From positions 1 through 11,910 of the forward strand of contig CAIJFC010000113.1 in assembly GCA_903819815.1 (NCBI GenBank): a stretch of DNA of 11,910 nucleotides. Direction: 5' to 3'. The notes under the pieces were generated by a model. The model saw only the letters and a list, made by a program, of their open reading frames with translations. It had not been told where the DNA came from and searched no databases. A program made the position numbers and the translations under genes. The DNA is from an uncultured Bacteroidota bacterium (GTDB taxonomy: Bacteria > Bacteroidota > Bacteroidia > Flavobacteriales > Flavobacteriaceae). Numbering within the stretch: the stretch's first letter is position 1; every line of letters begins with the position of its first letter. Of this stretch, positions 1-6,855 are shown in pieces.

Positions 1-1485
1 CAAAGTATTCAGGCACAAACCATTTCGAATTTGTATTTGGCACTTGAAAACGATTTGGAAATTATTCCAATTTTGAACAAAGTAGATTTACCAAGTGCAA
101 GTCCTGAGGAAGTTAGCGATGATATTGTGGATTTATTAGGGTGCAAATTGGAAGAAATTATTCACGCTTCGGGTAAAACGGGTTTGGGTGTCGAAAATAT
201 TTTAGCGGCTATTATAGAAAGAATTCCCCCTCCAAAAGGAAATGTTGATGAGCCGTTGCAAGCGTTGATTTTTGATTCGCATTACAATCCGTTTCGTGGA
301 ATTGAGGTTATTTTCCGAGTGAAAAACGGAGAAATCAAAAAAGGTCAGAAAATTAAATTCATGGCTACGGGAAATGAATATTTTGCAGACGAAATTGGTA
401 CTTTGAAATTGAACCAAGTTCCAAAACAAGTGATTTCTGCTGGTGATGTTGGGTATTTAATTTCTGGAATAAAAGAAGCAAAAGAAGTAAAAGTGGGAGA
501 TACGTTGACGGATTCAAAAAATCCCACAACAAATAGAATTCAAGGTTTTGAAGATGTGAAACCAATGGTTTTTGCGGGAATTTATCCTGTGGACACCGAA
601 GATTATGAAGAGCTTAGAAACTCGATGGAAAAATTACAATTGAACGATGCTTCCTTAGTGTTTTTACCTGAAAGTTCGGCGGCTTTAGGGTTTGGTTTCC
701 GTTGCGGATTTTTAGGAATGTTGCACATGGAAATTATCCAAGAGCGTCTGGAACGAGAGTTTAATATGACGGTGATTACTACGGTTCCCAACGTTTCGTA
801 TTTGGCTTACACCAAGAAAAATCCAGAAACGCCACTTATCGTAAATAACCCTTCGGACTTGCCGGAACCTTCTCGTTTAGAGAGAGTTGAGGAGCCATTT
901 ATAAAAGCGACCATTATTACCAAAGCTGATTTTGTGGGGAATGTAATGAGTTTGTGTATTGAAAAACGCGGATTGATTACGAACCAAACCTACCTGACTA
1001 CGGAACGTGTTGAATTGACATTTGATATGCCATTGGCAGAAATTGTATTTGACTTTTATGATCGTTTGAAAACGGTTTCTAAAGGGTATGCATCGTTTGA
1101 TTATTCGCCAATTGGAATGCGAACTTCGAATTTGGTTAAAGTTGACATTTTGTTAAATGCAACCATTGTGGATGCTTTATCCTCGTTGATGCACGTTGAC
1201 AACGCGTATTCTATTGGTAAAAAAATGTGTGAGAAACTGAAAGAATTAATTCCGCGCCAGCAATTTGATATTCCTGTTCAAGCGGCGATTGGGGTGAAGG
1301 TTATTTCTCGTGAAACCATAAAAGCGTTGCGTAAAGATGTAACTGCCAAATGTTATGGTGGTGATATTTCGCGTAAACGTAAGTTATTAGAAAAACAGAA
1401 AAAAGGTAAAAAACGAATGCGATTGGTTGGAAATGTAGAGATTCCACAAGAAGCATTTATGGCGGTTTTGAAGTTGAATGATTAA
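1..1485 (+). CDS. lepA: Elongation factor 4 (LepA), 5'-truncated by window edge
   Basis: This is a ribosome-associated translational GTPase that acts on stalled or mis-translocated ribosomes in the cytoplasm. The reading frame is open from base 1, and the 494 visible residues correspond to the protein after the G3 region of the GTPase domain. The G4 motif NKVDLP is at visible residues 26-31, and the G5-like HASGKTG follows at 55-61. A β-barrel domain II, the EF-G-like domains and the LepA-specific C-terminal domain come next. The C-terminal hallmark is seen at the end: YGGDISRKRKLLEKQKKGKK, then IPQEAF. E. coli LepA is 599 residues, so about 100 N-terminal residues (P-loop, switch I) lie outside the window. 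A TTG at position 31 is internal and not the start, because the codons before it already match the family (AQTISN). An intrinsic terminator follows 46 nt after the stop. Confidence 0.97.
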   Translation, partial: QSIQAQTISNLYLALENDLEIIPILNKVDLPSASPEEVSDDIVDLLGCKLEEIIHASGKTGLGVENILAAIIERIPPPKGNVDEPLQALIFDSHYNPFRGIEVIFRVKNGEIKKGQKIKFMATGNEYFADEIGTLKLNQVPKQVISAGDVGYLISGIKEAKEVKVGDTLTDSKNPTTNRIQGFEDVKPMVFAGIYPVDTEDYEELRNSMEKLQLNDASLVFLPESSAALGFGFRCGFLGMLHMEIIQERLEREFNMTVITTVPNVSYLAYTKKNPETPLIVNNPSDLPEPSRLERVEEPFIKATIITKADFVGNVMSLCIEKRGLITNQTYLTTERVELTFDMPLAEIVFDFYDRLKTVSKGYASFDYSPIGMRTSNLVKVDILLNATIVDALSSLMHVDNAYSIGKKMCEKLKELIPRQQFDIPVQAAIGVKVISRETIKALRKDVTAKCYGGDISRKRKLLEKQKKGKKRMRLVGNVEIPQEAFMAVLKLND

Positions 1486-1531
1486 TTTTTTAGACTTAAA
1501 AAAGACAATAGACGGATAGATAATAGACAAG

Positions 1532-1559
1532 CCCGATAATGAAAGTTATCGGGTTTTTT
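1532..1559 (+). terminator. Intrinsic terminator of lepA
   Basis: A perfect 8-bp stem, CCCGATAA (1532-1539) with TTATCGGG (1546-1553), has a 6-nt loop and is followed by six T residues (1554-1559). The opposite strand has no T tract after the hairpin, so it should work only for rightward transcription out of lepA. Confidence 0.9.
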
Positions 1560-1668
1560 GTGCTTAAACAATTTTAAGGTTGTAACACTTTATATTTACG
1601 ATTGCTAGGAAAACCATAAATAGGAACCGCTCAAAAATTTAGATCTCATTTTAGCAGGAAACGTTGAT

Positions 1669-2109
1669 TTAGACTTTTTTAATCACATAAGTCACCATTC
1701 CCCATATAATTAATTCGTTTTCCTCGGTAACTTTTATAGGGGAATACGTTGGATTTTCTGGCATGAGATACAAGCAATCTTGCTCTACAAGAATCCGTTT
1801 TACAGTAAATTCTCCGTCTATAAAACAAATCGCTATTTTGTTGTTTTGAGGTTCTAAACTTCGGTCAACAACCAAAACATCTTTGTCATTTATGCCTGCG
1901 TCAATCATGGAATTTCCTTTGACTTTTATATAAAAAGTAGCCAGCGGATTTTCGCTTAATTCTTTATTTAAGTCGATACTGGTTTCCATAAAATCGGCTG
2001 CTGGAGATGGAAATCCTGCTGAAACGCCTTCTTTCACGAAAGCAATTCTTAAATCACTTTCAAAATCGGGAAGGAAAAAAGTGAGTTTGTTATTTTTCTT
2101 TATTGACAT
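1669..2109 (-). CDS. umuD: UmuD-like S24 self-cleaving subunit of DNA polymerase V
   Basis: This is a LexA/UmuD-type serine peptidase of 146 residues (E. coli UmuD has 139). RecA-stimulated self-cleavage would yield UmuD', which joins UmuC to form a translesion polymerase. The likely cleavage site is Ala31-Gly32 in SAGFPSPAADF, aligning with Cys-Gly in E. coli UmuD. The catalytic Ser67 is in GNSM and the catalytic Lys104 in TVKR; their 37-residue separation equals that in E. coli (60/97). The N-terminal arm (1-31) has no helix-turn-helix, which excludes a full LexA or a CI-like repressor. The ATG at 2109 lies inside the end of umuC, giving a 10-nt overlap, and is preceded by GAGG four bases upstream. 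This implies translation coupled to umuC. It is the second gene of the operon, whereas E. coli has umuD first. No clear terminator follows it on this strand. Confidence 0.93.
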   Translation of the reverse strand: MSIKKNNKLTFFLPDFESDLRIAFVKEGVSAGFPSPAADFMETSIDLNKELSENPLATFYIKVKGNSMIDAGINDKDVLVVDRSLEPQNNKIAICFIDGEFTVKRILVEQDCLYLMPENPTYSPIKVTEENELIIWGMVTYVIKKV

Positions 2110-3374
2110 TTTACCTCAAGAATATCGTTGAAATTAGTAGTGTATTTTGGTGATAAATGATTTTGCCGCATGTTCCAAGTAAGGTTCAAATTTTGCGATG
2201 CGAGCTTGACTTTTTTATCGCCCATTTTTTTATTCAGAAAATCCATCGATCGCATTAAAGCCAAATGTTTTGGATTTTCCTCTTCAAATAATTGAAATTG
2301 CTTTTGATCTTCGGGGATAAATTCGGTTACAATTACACCCGCTTTTTTAAACTTGACATTTTCATTACCGTGAAGTAATTTTTTTAATATCGCAATGGCA
2401 ATAGTAGAAATAGTTAAGGTAGAATTGGTTGCAAACGGTAATTTAACGGCCATGTTAAAATAGTATTTTGACGTTTTAACAGTGTGCCTGTCAATAACCA
2501 ACATCACAATTATAGTGTGGCAACACGAATTTTGTTTGCGCAATTTTTCGGCACAAATAGCGGCAAAAGTAGCTACTCGTTCCCGCAATAAATCGAAATC
2601 GGCAATTTGCTTTGGGAAACTTCTCGTTGTGGAAATACTTTTTTTAGGATTGGGAATGGGTTCTAAATCCAACACCGATTTTCCTTCCAATTCGTATTTT
2701 AAGCGAAGCCCTACCACGCCCAATTCTTTTCGAATCCAGGACTCCTGATGGGGTTGAATAAAATCGAAAGCCGTATTGATATTTCGAAGTTTTGCCTTCT
2801 TAGTCGTTCTATTTCCAATGCCCCAAACGTCTTCAATTTTAGTCCATTTGAGCGCTTTAATCCGTTTTTCGTCGGTATCGATGGTGTAGACTCCAGAAGT
2901 TCTATCTTGAAATTTTTTGGCAATTTTATTGGCTGCTTTTGCCAATGCTTTTGTGGGTGCAAAGCCAACGCAAACAGGAATTCCAACCCATTTTTGAATT
3001 CTGTTTTTCATCGAAATCCCATACGAATCGTAATCTAGAATTGTCATTCCGTCAAAATTGATAAATGCTTCGTCAATGCTATAAATTTCTAAATTGGGTG
3101 AAAACTGCGCTAAAATTTTCATTACACGATTGCTTAAATCGCCATATAAAACATAATTTGAAGAAAAGACTTGTATGTTTTTTTCTTTTACTACGTCTTT
3201 AATTTGAAATAATGGAGCGCCCATTGGAACGCCAGCAGCCTTAGCTTCGTTGCTTCTGGAAATTACACATCCGTCATTATTGGATAATATAACAACGGGT
3301 TTTCCGTTGAGTTTCGGTTGGAAAACACGTTCGCAGGAAGCATAAAAATTATTACAATCGACTAAAGCATACAT
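2100..3374 (-). CDS. umuC: UmuC-like Y-family DNA polymerase (Pol V catalytic subunit)
   Basis: This is an error-prone translesion DNA polymerase of 424 residues (E. coli UmuC has 422). The catalytic carboxylates are visible: Asp6 in LVDCNNFYASCE and Asp101-Glu102 in SIDEAF. The steric-gate residue is Tyr11. A helix-hairpin-helix thumb segment (about 180-206, VWGIGNRTTKKAKLRNIN) follows, then the little-finger domain (about 245-350). A β-clamp-binding-like motif QFQLF (359-363) sits where E. coli has QLNLF. The C-terminal DUF4113 segment (about 375-416) ends in RQNHLSPKYTT. All these parts are intact, so the gene looks functional. It is the promoter-proximal gene of the pair and overlaps the umuD start by 10 nt. 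A TAAGTTTG box ends four bases before the ATG, so the transcript may have almost no leader. No canonical SOS box was recognised; LexA sites in Bacteroidota are poorly defined. Confidence 0.95.
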   Translation of the reverse strand: MYALVDCNNFYASCERVFQPKLNGKPVVILSNNDGCVISRSNEAKAAGVPMGAPLFQIKDVVKEKNIQVFSSNYVLYGDLSNRVMKILAQFSPNLEIYSIDEAFINFDGMTILDYDSYGISMKNRIQKWVGIPVCVGFAPTKALAKAANKIAKKFQDRTSGVYTIDTDEKRIKALKWTKIEDVWGIGNRTTKKAKLRNINTAFDFIQPHQESWIRKELGVVGLRLKYELEGKSVLDLEPIPNPKKSISTTRSFPKQIADFDLLRERVATFAAICAEKLRKQNSCCHTIIVMLVIDRHTVKTSKYYFNMAVKLPFATNSTLTISTIAIAILKKLLHGNENVKFKKAGVIVTEFIPEDQKQFQLFEEENPKHLALMRSMDFLNKKMGDKKVKLASQNLNLTWNMRQNHLSPKYTTNFNDILEVKCQ

Positions 3375-3378
3375 ACTA

Positions 3379-3412
3379 CAAACTTACAGAATAAGTTGGT
3401 TTTGAATAACTT
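3379..3412 (-). promoter_or_regulatory. Possible umuC promoter with inverted-repeat operator
   Basis: On the minus strand TAAGTTTG (3386-3379) matches the Bacteroidota -7 consensus TAnnTTTG. Directly upstream is an inverted repeat AAGTT-N10-AACTT (3393-3412). A TTTG that could serve as -33 lies at 3416-3413, but its 26-nt spacing exceeds the usual 17-23. The box is so close to the ATG (3374) that the message would be nearly leaderless. Assignment as promoter or operator is inference from position only. Confidence 0.35.
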
Positions 3413-3448
3413 CAAAAAGGAGAATTTTTCGGATTGTTAATAAAAAAA

Positions 3449-3571
3449 TTAAGGACAGCCGCAATCGTTTGGACCGCACTTTTTGGAGGTGTTTTTCTTG
3501 AAAAAGAATTTCTTTGTCAAATAACCCAGTGCCAATCCTAAAGCGATAAAAGCTATTATTTCTTGTGCCAT
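3449..3571 (-). CDS. FeoB-associated Cys-rich membrane protein (40 aa)
   Basis: This short reading frame sits 7 nt after the feoB stop codon. The 40-residue product starts MAQEIIAFIALGLALGYL, a single membrane helix (about residues 4-18). A lysine-rich stretch (KK and FFFKKN) follows, then a cysteine-rich tail KKCGPNDCGCP with three cysteines (C32, C37, C39). One helix plus a short basic linker plus a CGxxxCGC tail at the 3' end of a feo operon is the pattern of the small 'FeoB-associated Cys-rich membrane protein' family. Its role is not well established; it may assist FeoB or bind metal. The ATG at 3571 is the only reasonable start. It is part of the feoA-feoB transcript. Recognition rests on topology, cysteines and context, which together are strong. 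Confidence 0.88.
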   Translation of the reverse strand: MAQEIIAFIALGLALGYLTKKFFFKKNTSKKCGPNDCGCP

Positions 3572-3578
3572 ATTGGAG

Positions 3579-5678
3579 TTATTTTAAAATTTGAAAGGCA
3601 ATTAAAGCTACAATATAAGCCAGTCCACTCATGAAAACAAGTTGCGCCAACGGCCATTTCCAAGTGTTGGTTTCTTTTTTAGTAATCGCCAAGGTACTCG
3701 CACATTGCATGGCAAAAGCATAAAATAGTAATAATGAAATTCCGGTTGCAAAATTGAAGATTTTAGCTCCTGTTTCAGGGTTTATTTCGGCTCCCATTTT
3801 ATTTTTTATAGTATTGTCATTGTCGTTATCTCCAACGCTATAAATGGTTGCTAAAGTCCCAACAAAAACTTCCCTTGCGGCAAATGAACTAATGATGGCA
3901 ATACCAATTTTCCAATCGTAACCCAACGGTGAAATGGCAGGTTCTATGGCTTTTCCCATTATTCCAATGTAAGAATTTTCTAATTTATAGGCTGCCACTT
4001 TATCCTTAAATTCTAATTTTGACAAAGTGCTATTTGTATTTTGACTCGTAATAATTGCCTCGGCATCATTGAATTTCTTTCCAGGGCCGTAAGAAGCTAA
4101 AAACCATAAAACAATTGAAATGGCAAGAATTATTTTCCCAGCTCCAAAAATAAACGAACGCGTTTTTTCAATCACATTGATAGCAACATTTTTAAACATT
4201 GGCAATTTATAGTTTGGCATTTCAACCACAAAAAAGGTTTTCCCTTTAATTTTTAGAATTTTATTTAAAACATAGGCCGAGAAAATTGCCATTCCAAATC
4301 CCAAAAGATAAAGTAACATCAACGTTAATCCTTGCAAATTAAACACTCCAAAAACTCTAGTATCTGGGATTACCAATGCAATAATAATGGCATAAACCGG
4401 TAATCTAGCGGAACAAGTAGTGAATGGAGTAACAAGAATGGTAATCAATCTTTCCTTCCAATTTTCGATGTTTCTAGTTGCCATAATAGCCGGAATAGCA
4501 CAGGCAGTCCCAGAAATTAAAGGTACCACGCTTTTGCCTGAAAGGCCAAATTTCCTCATTAATTTATCCATCAAAAATACTACTCGGCTCATATAGCCGC
4601 TTTCTTCCAATACAGAAATGAATAAAAATAAAAAGGCAATTTGTGGAATAAAAATCAATATTCCGCCAATTCCGGGGATGATTCCTTGTGAAATTAAATT
4701 GGTCAAAACTCCGGCTGGTAGAGATGCACTTGCATACAAACTAAAATCTGCAAAAGTAGAATCTATAAATTCCATCGGCACTTTTGACCATTCAAAAATA
4801 GATTGAAAGATGAAAAATAAGATGCCGAAAAAGATACAATAACCCAAAATTTTATGGGTTAAAACTCGATCTAATTTACTTCGGAAATCTTTTGCAATGG
4901 AAGAATCTATATTATGCCCAATTTTTAAAATGTCATTTATAAATTGATATCTTTTTATGGTTTCCTTTTGTTGTAATCGCTTCAAATCGGAATGTGATTT
5001 AGTATAGGCATTTTGGATTTCATTTCTCTCCAAATTTAAAAAGTTTACATCCTGAGTGATTACCAACCACAATTTATATAGCAATTGTGTGGGAAATGTT
5101 TTTTGTAGCGTTTCGAAATAGTCAGAATCAATAGTTGAAGCATTCAAACAGGGCACTATAGATAGTGATTTATAATTAATAATTAGTTCTTTTAATTTTT
5201 CAATTCCGTATCCTTTTCTAGTGCTAATTAATGCTATTTTGGTTTTAAAATGCTCTTCTAAATAGGGAATATCAATTGAAATACCTTTAAATTTCATTCT
5301 ATCGGCCATATTTATTACCAATATAGTTGGTATTTCAAGGTCTTTAATTTGGGTGAAAAGCAATAGATTTCGTTTTAAATTTTCTACATCTGTAACTACA
5401 ATTGCCACATCGGGAAATAATTTATCTTTTTTATTTAGCAGTAATTCAATAACCACATTTTCATCAATAGAACTGGCATTTAAACTATACGTTCCAGGTA
5501 AATCAAGAATATTTGCTTTGATTTTAGACGTTAATTTACAAAAACCCATCTTTTTTTCGACCGTAATTCCAGGGTAATTTCCCACTTGTTGGTTCAATCC
5601 GGTCAATTCATTAAAAACAGAAGTTTTGCCCGTATTTGGATTTCCAATTAAAGCAACGTTTATATTATTACTGCTCAT
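3579..5678 (-). CDS. feoB: Ferrous iron transport protein B (FeoB)
   Basis: This is the inner-membrane Fe(II) transporter with an N-terminal G-protein domain (699 residues). The GTPase motifs are G1 GNPNTGKT (12-19), G2 Thr39 in NYPGITVEKK, G3 DLPG (59-62), G4 NMAD (123-126) and a G5-like STR at 152-154. A helical spacer (about 170-270) links to the membrane part, which begins near residue 277. The membrane core carries the conserved gate motifs: GKSVVPLISGTACAIPA with Cys393, and PFTTCSARLPVY with Cys422. The protein is full length with no break. Its ATG overlaps the feoA stop (ATGA, 5678-5675), so the two are translationally coupled, and the small Cys-rich gene follows 7 nt after its stop. 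FeoA and FeoB are separate here, unlike the fused form of some Bacteroidales. Expression is probably iron- or oxygen-responsive through the promoter upstream of feoA. Confidence 0.97.
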   Translation of the reverse strand: MSSNNINVALIGNPNTGKTSVFNELTGLNQQVGNYPGITVEKKMGFCKLTSKIKANILDLPGTYSLNASSIDENVVIELLLNKKDKLFPDVAIVVTDVENLKRNLLLFTQIKDLEIPTILVINMADRMKFKGISIDIPYLEEHFKTKIALISTRKGYGIEKLKELIINYKSLSIVPCLNASTIDSDYFETLQKTFPTQLLYKLWLVITQDVNFLNLERNEIQNAYTKSHSDLKRLQQKETIKRYQFINDILKIGHNIDSSIAKDFRSKLDRVLTHKILGYCIFFGILFFIFQSIFEWSKVPMEFIDSTFADFSLYASASLPAGVLTNLISQGIIPGIGGILIFIPQIAFLFLFISVLEESGYMSRVVFLMDKLMRKFGLSGKSVVPLISGTACAIPAIMATRNIENWKERLITILVTPFTTCSARLPVYAIIIALVIPDTRVFGVFNLQGLTLMLLYLLGFGMAIFSAYVLNKILKIKGKTFFVVEMPNYKLPMFKNVAINVIEKTRSFIFGAGKIILAISIVLWFLASYGPGKKFNDAEAIITSQNTNSTLSKLEFKDKVAAYKLENSYIGIMGKAIEPAISPLGYDWKIGIAIISSFAAREVFVGTLATIYSVGDNDNDNTIKNKMGAEINPETGAKIFNFATGISLLLFYAFAMQCASTLAITKKETNTWKWPLAQLVFMSGLAYIVALIAFQILK

Positions 5679-5917
5679 TTTGAGTTGGTTTTAAGAATTT
5701 CAACCTCAATTTCATTTGCAGTTTCTATGCGAATTGCAAGATGTGAGCCATTAATATTTAAATAAAGGGGGTCTCCAAAAGGAGCAATTTGAAGTAATTG
5801 AACGGTATTCCCAGGCAAACATCCCATTTCCAATAGCTTTAATGGAATAGCTTCAATATCAAAATCTTTGATTATTGCTGTTTCGCCTTTTTTGAGAGAA
5901 TTTATTGTAGTTCGCAA
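5675..5917 (-). CDS. feoA: Ferrous iron transport protein A (FeoA), TTG start
   Basis: This is a small cytoplasmic SH3-like β-barrel protein (80 residues) that partners FeoB. The family pattern is visible: an N-terminal SLKKGETAII, then PLKLLEMGCLPGNTVQLLQIAPFGDPLYLNING and AIRIETANEIEV. The start must be TTG at 5917. An in-frame TAA lies two codons upstream, and the first in-frame ATG would be codon 31, which would delete half the domain. The length agrees with typical FeoA (75-85 residues). It is the first gene of the feo operon and overlaps feoB by 4 nt. A promoter with a palindromic site lies about 27 nt upstream. The weak start codon may limit FeoA/FeoB synthesis, but that is inference. 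Confidence 0.93.
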   Translation of the reverse strand: MRTTINSLKKGETAIIKDFDIEAIPLKLLEMGCLPGNTVQLLQIAPFGDPLYLNINGSHLAIRIETANEIEVEILKTNSK

Positions 5918-5943
5918 ACCTTATTTAGATTGAATTTAGATTA

Positions 5944-5973
5944 CAAAAGTAAATATAATATTATTCAATCAAA
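5944..5973 (-). promoter_or_regulatory. feoAB promoter, Bacteroidota type
   Basis: On the minus strand a -33-like TTTG (5973-5970) is separated by 18 nt from TACTTTTG (5951-5944), a full match to the -7 consensus TAnnTTTG. The spacing lies within the known 17-23 range. The expected start site leaves a leader of roughly 20 nt before the TTG start of feoA at 5917. Confidence 0.7.
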
Positions 5974-5985
5974 TGATAATTATCA
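5974..5985. promoter_or_regulatory. Palindromic metal-regulator-like site at feo promoter
   Basis: TGATAATTATCA is a perfect 12-nt palindrome directly next to the -33 element of the feoA promoter. It is built of GATAAT/ATTATC half-sites as in Fur boxes, but the halves overlap instead of being spaced by one base. A Fur- or DtxR/MntR-type repressor binding here would contact the promoter edge. The sequence shows the palindrome and its position; the regulator's identity is inference. Confidence 0.5.
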
Positions 5986-6022
5986 GTTTTATGAGATTTT
6001 TAGGTTTTAAAAAATTATCTAG

Positions 6023-6688
6023 TTATTGGGTACACAAAAAATTAATATCTTCAATTAAACGTTCGATGTCTTCCTTTTTGGTTCCATCATAAAATCCTCG
6101 TACCCGTCTTTTTGAATCAACCAATACAAAGTTTTCGGTATGAACCATGTCATATAGTTCTTCGGGTTTTCCTAATTTAACTGCTAAATACGATTTTCTA
6201 GCCATCGTGTAAATTTGCTTTTTATCGCCAGTGACTAAATTCCATTTACTATCAATCACTCCATTTTTAATTGCATATTCTTTTAAAACAGCAACGCTGT
6301 CCGTTTCAGGAAAAACAGTGTGGGAAAGCAGCATTACTTTAGGGTTGTTGATAATTGCTTTTTGAATTTCAACCAAATTGGTCGTCATTTTCGGACATAT
6401 TGAACCACAAGTGGTAAAGAAAAAATCGGCAACATAAATTTTACCTTCGTAGTCTTTTTGGGTTATAATTTTTCCATTTTGATTGGTAAATGAAAAATCA
6501 GCGATAGCATGGTATTTACTAATATATTGAACCGTAGAATCTACCAATTCAGGATTTACCATCGACGGGTTATAAATTGGAAGTGACTTTTTTGGCTTTA
6601 ATGCCGAATAAAATAAGGTTAAAATAATCGCTGAAAGCACGATTACAATAGTCAAAAACAACTTGTATTTTTTTAAAAAAGAAAGCAT
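6023..6688 (-). CDS. SCO1/SenC family protein, membrane-anchored copper/redox factor
   Basis: This protein of 221 residues is held in the membrane by an N-terminal helix (about residues 9-29, FLTIVIVLSAIILTLFYSAL) after a short basic start. The thioredoxin-like domain (about 60-220) faces the periplasm. The SCO copper site is complete: CxxxC in FTTCGSICPK (Cys94, Cys98) and the distal His183 in VHTENFVLVD. SCO proteins deliver Cu(I) to, or reduce, the CuA site of cytochrome c oxidase; some act as general thiol reductants or peroxide sensors. No oxidase genes are in the window, so the partner is not shown. It lies 105 nt upstream of feoA on the same strand, with a separate promoter-like box in front of each gene. 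The ATG at 6688 places the basic residues correctly before the anchor. Confidence 0.93.
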   Translation of the reverse strand: MLSFLKKYKLFLTIVIVLSAIILTLFYSALKPKKSLPIYNPSMVNPELVDSTVQYISKYHAIADFSFTNQNGKIITQKDYEGKIYVADFFFTTCGSICPKMTTNLVEIQKAIINNPKVMLLSHTVFPETDSVAVLKEYAIKNGVIDSKWNLVTGDKKQIYTMARKSYLAVKLGKPEELYDMVHTENFVLVDSKRRVRGFYDGTKKEDIERLIEDINFLCTQ

Positions 6689-6710
6689 CTTAAATTTTTT
6701 TACAAATTTA

Positions 6711-6718
6711 CAAAAGTA
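6711..6718 (-). promoter_or_regulatory. Probable -7 box of the SCO gene
   Basis: TACTTTTG (6718-6711 on the minus strand) matches TAnnTTTG and is identical to the feoA -7 box. It predicts a leader of about 15-20 nt before the ATG at 6688. No good TTTG occurs at the expected -33 distance. A second, overlapping candidate TAAATTTG lies at 6710-6703. Confidence 0.45.
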
Positions 6719-6822
6719 AAATAGTAAGTTATGAAAATACTGATTTAATTTTTAAGGAAAATCGAGAAAATACGCTGCTTATTTATTTGATAGAATTTAA
6801 CATTAATTAAAAAAATAATTAA

Positions 6823-6830
6823 TATTTTTG
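6823..6830 (+). promoter_or_regulatory. Probable -7 box of the M13 peptidase gene
   Basis: TATTTTTG matches the Bacteroidota -7 consensus TAnnTTTG and ends 25 nt before the ATG at 6856, a distance similar to the feoA and SCO genes. The -33 region is poor: only TTTA is found at 6796-6799 with 23-nt spacing. Confidence 0.4.
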
Positions 6831-6855
6831 AAGTCTAACTTAATATTAACTAATT

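Noticed and set aside
365..565. Minus-strand open frames inside lepA
   Set aside because: They overlap strongly conserved LepA coding sequence and have repetitive, unlikely translations such as a long Leu run.
1580..1650. Short minus-strand frame encoding about 14 residues after umuD
   Set aside because: It is too short, has no start context and no similarity I recognise.
1486..1668. Terminator for the umuCD operon on the minus strand
   Set aside because: The only strong hairpin here (1532-1553) lacks a T tract in that direction, and the CTTAAA/TTTAAG repeat is weak, so no terminator is called for the leftward transcript.
3375..3448. Canonical E. coli-type LexA box upstream of umuC
   Set aside because: No CTGT-N8-ACAG pattern is present; only the AAGTT/AACTT repeat was seen and reported separately.
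6840..6849. Palindrome TTAATATTAA just upstream of the M13 peptidase start
   Set aside because: A 10-nt pure A/T palindrome is expected by chance in such AT-rich intergenic DNA, and it lies downstream of the likely -7 box within the leader.
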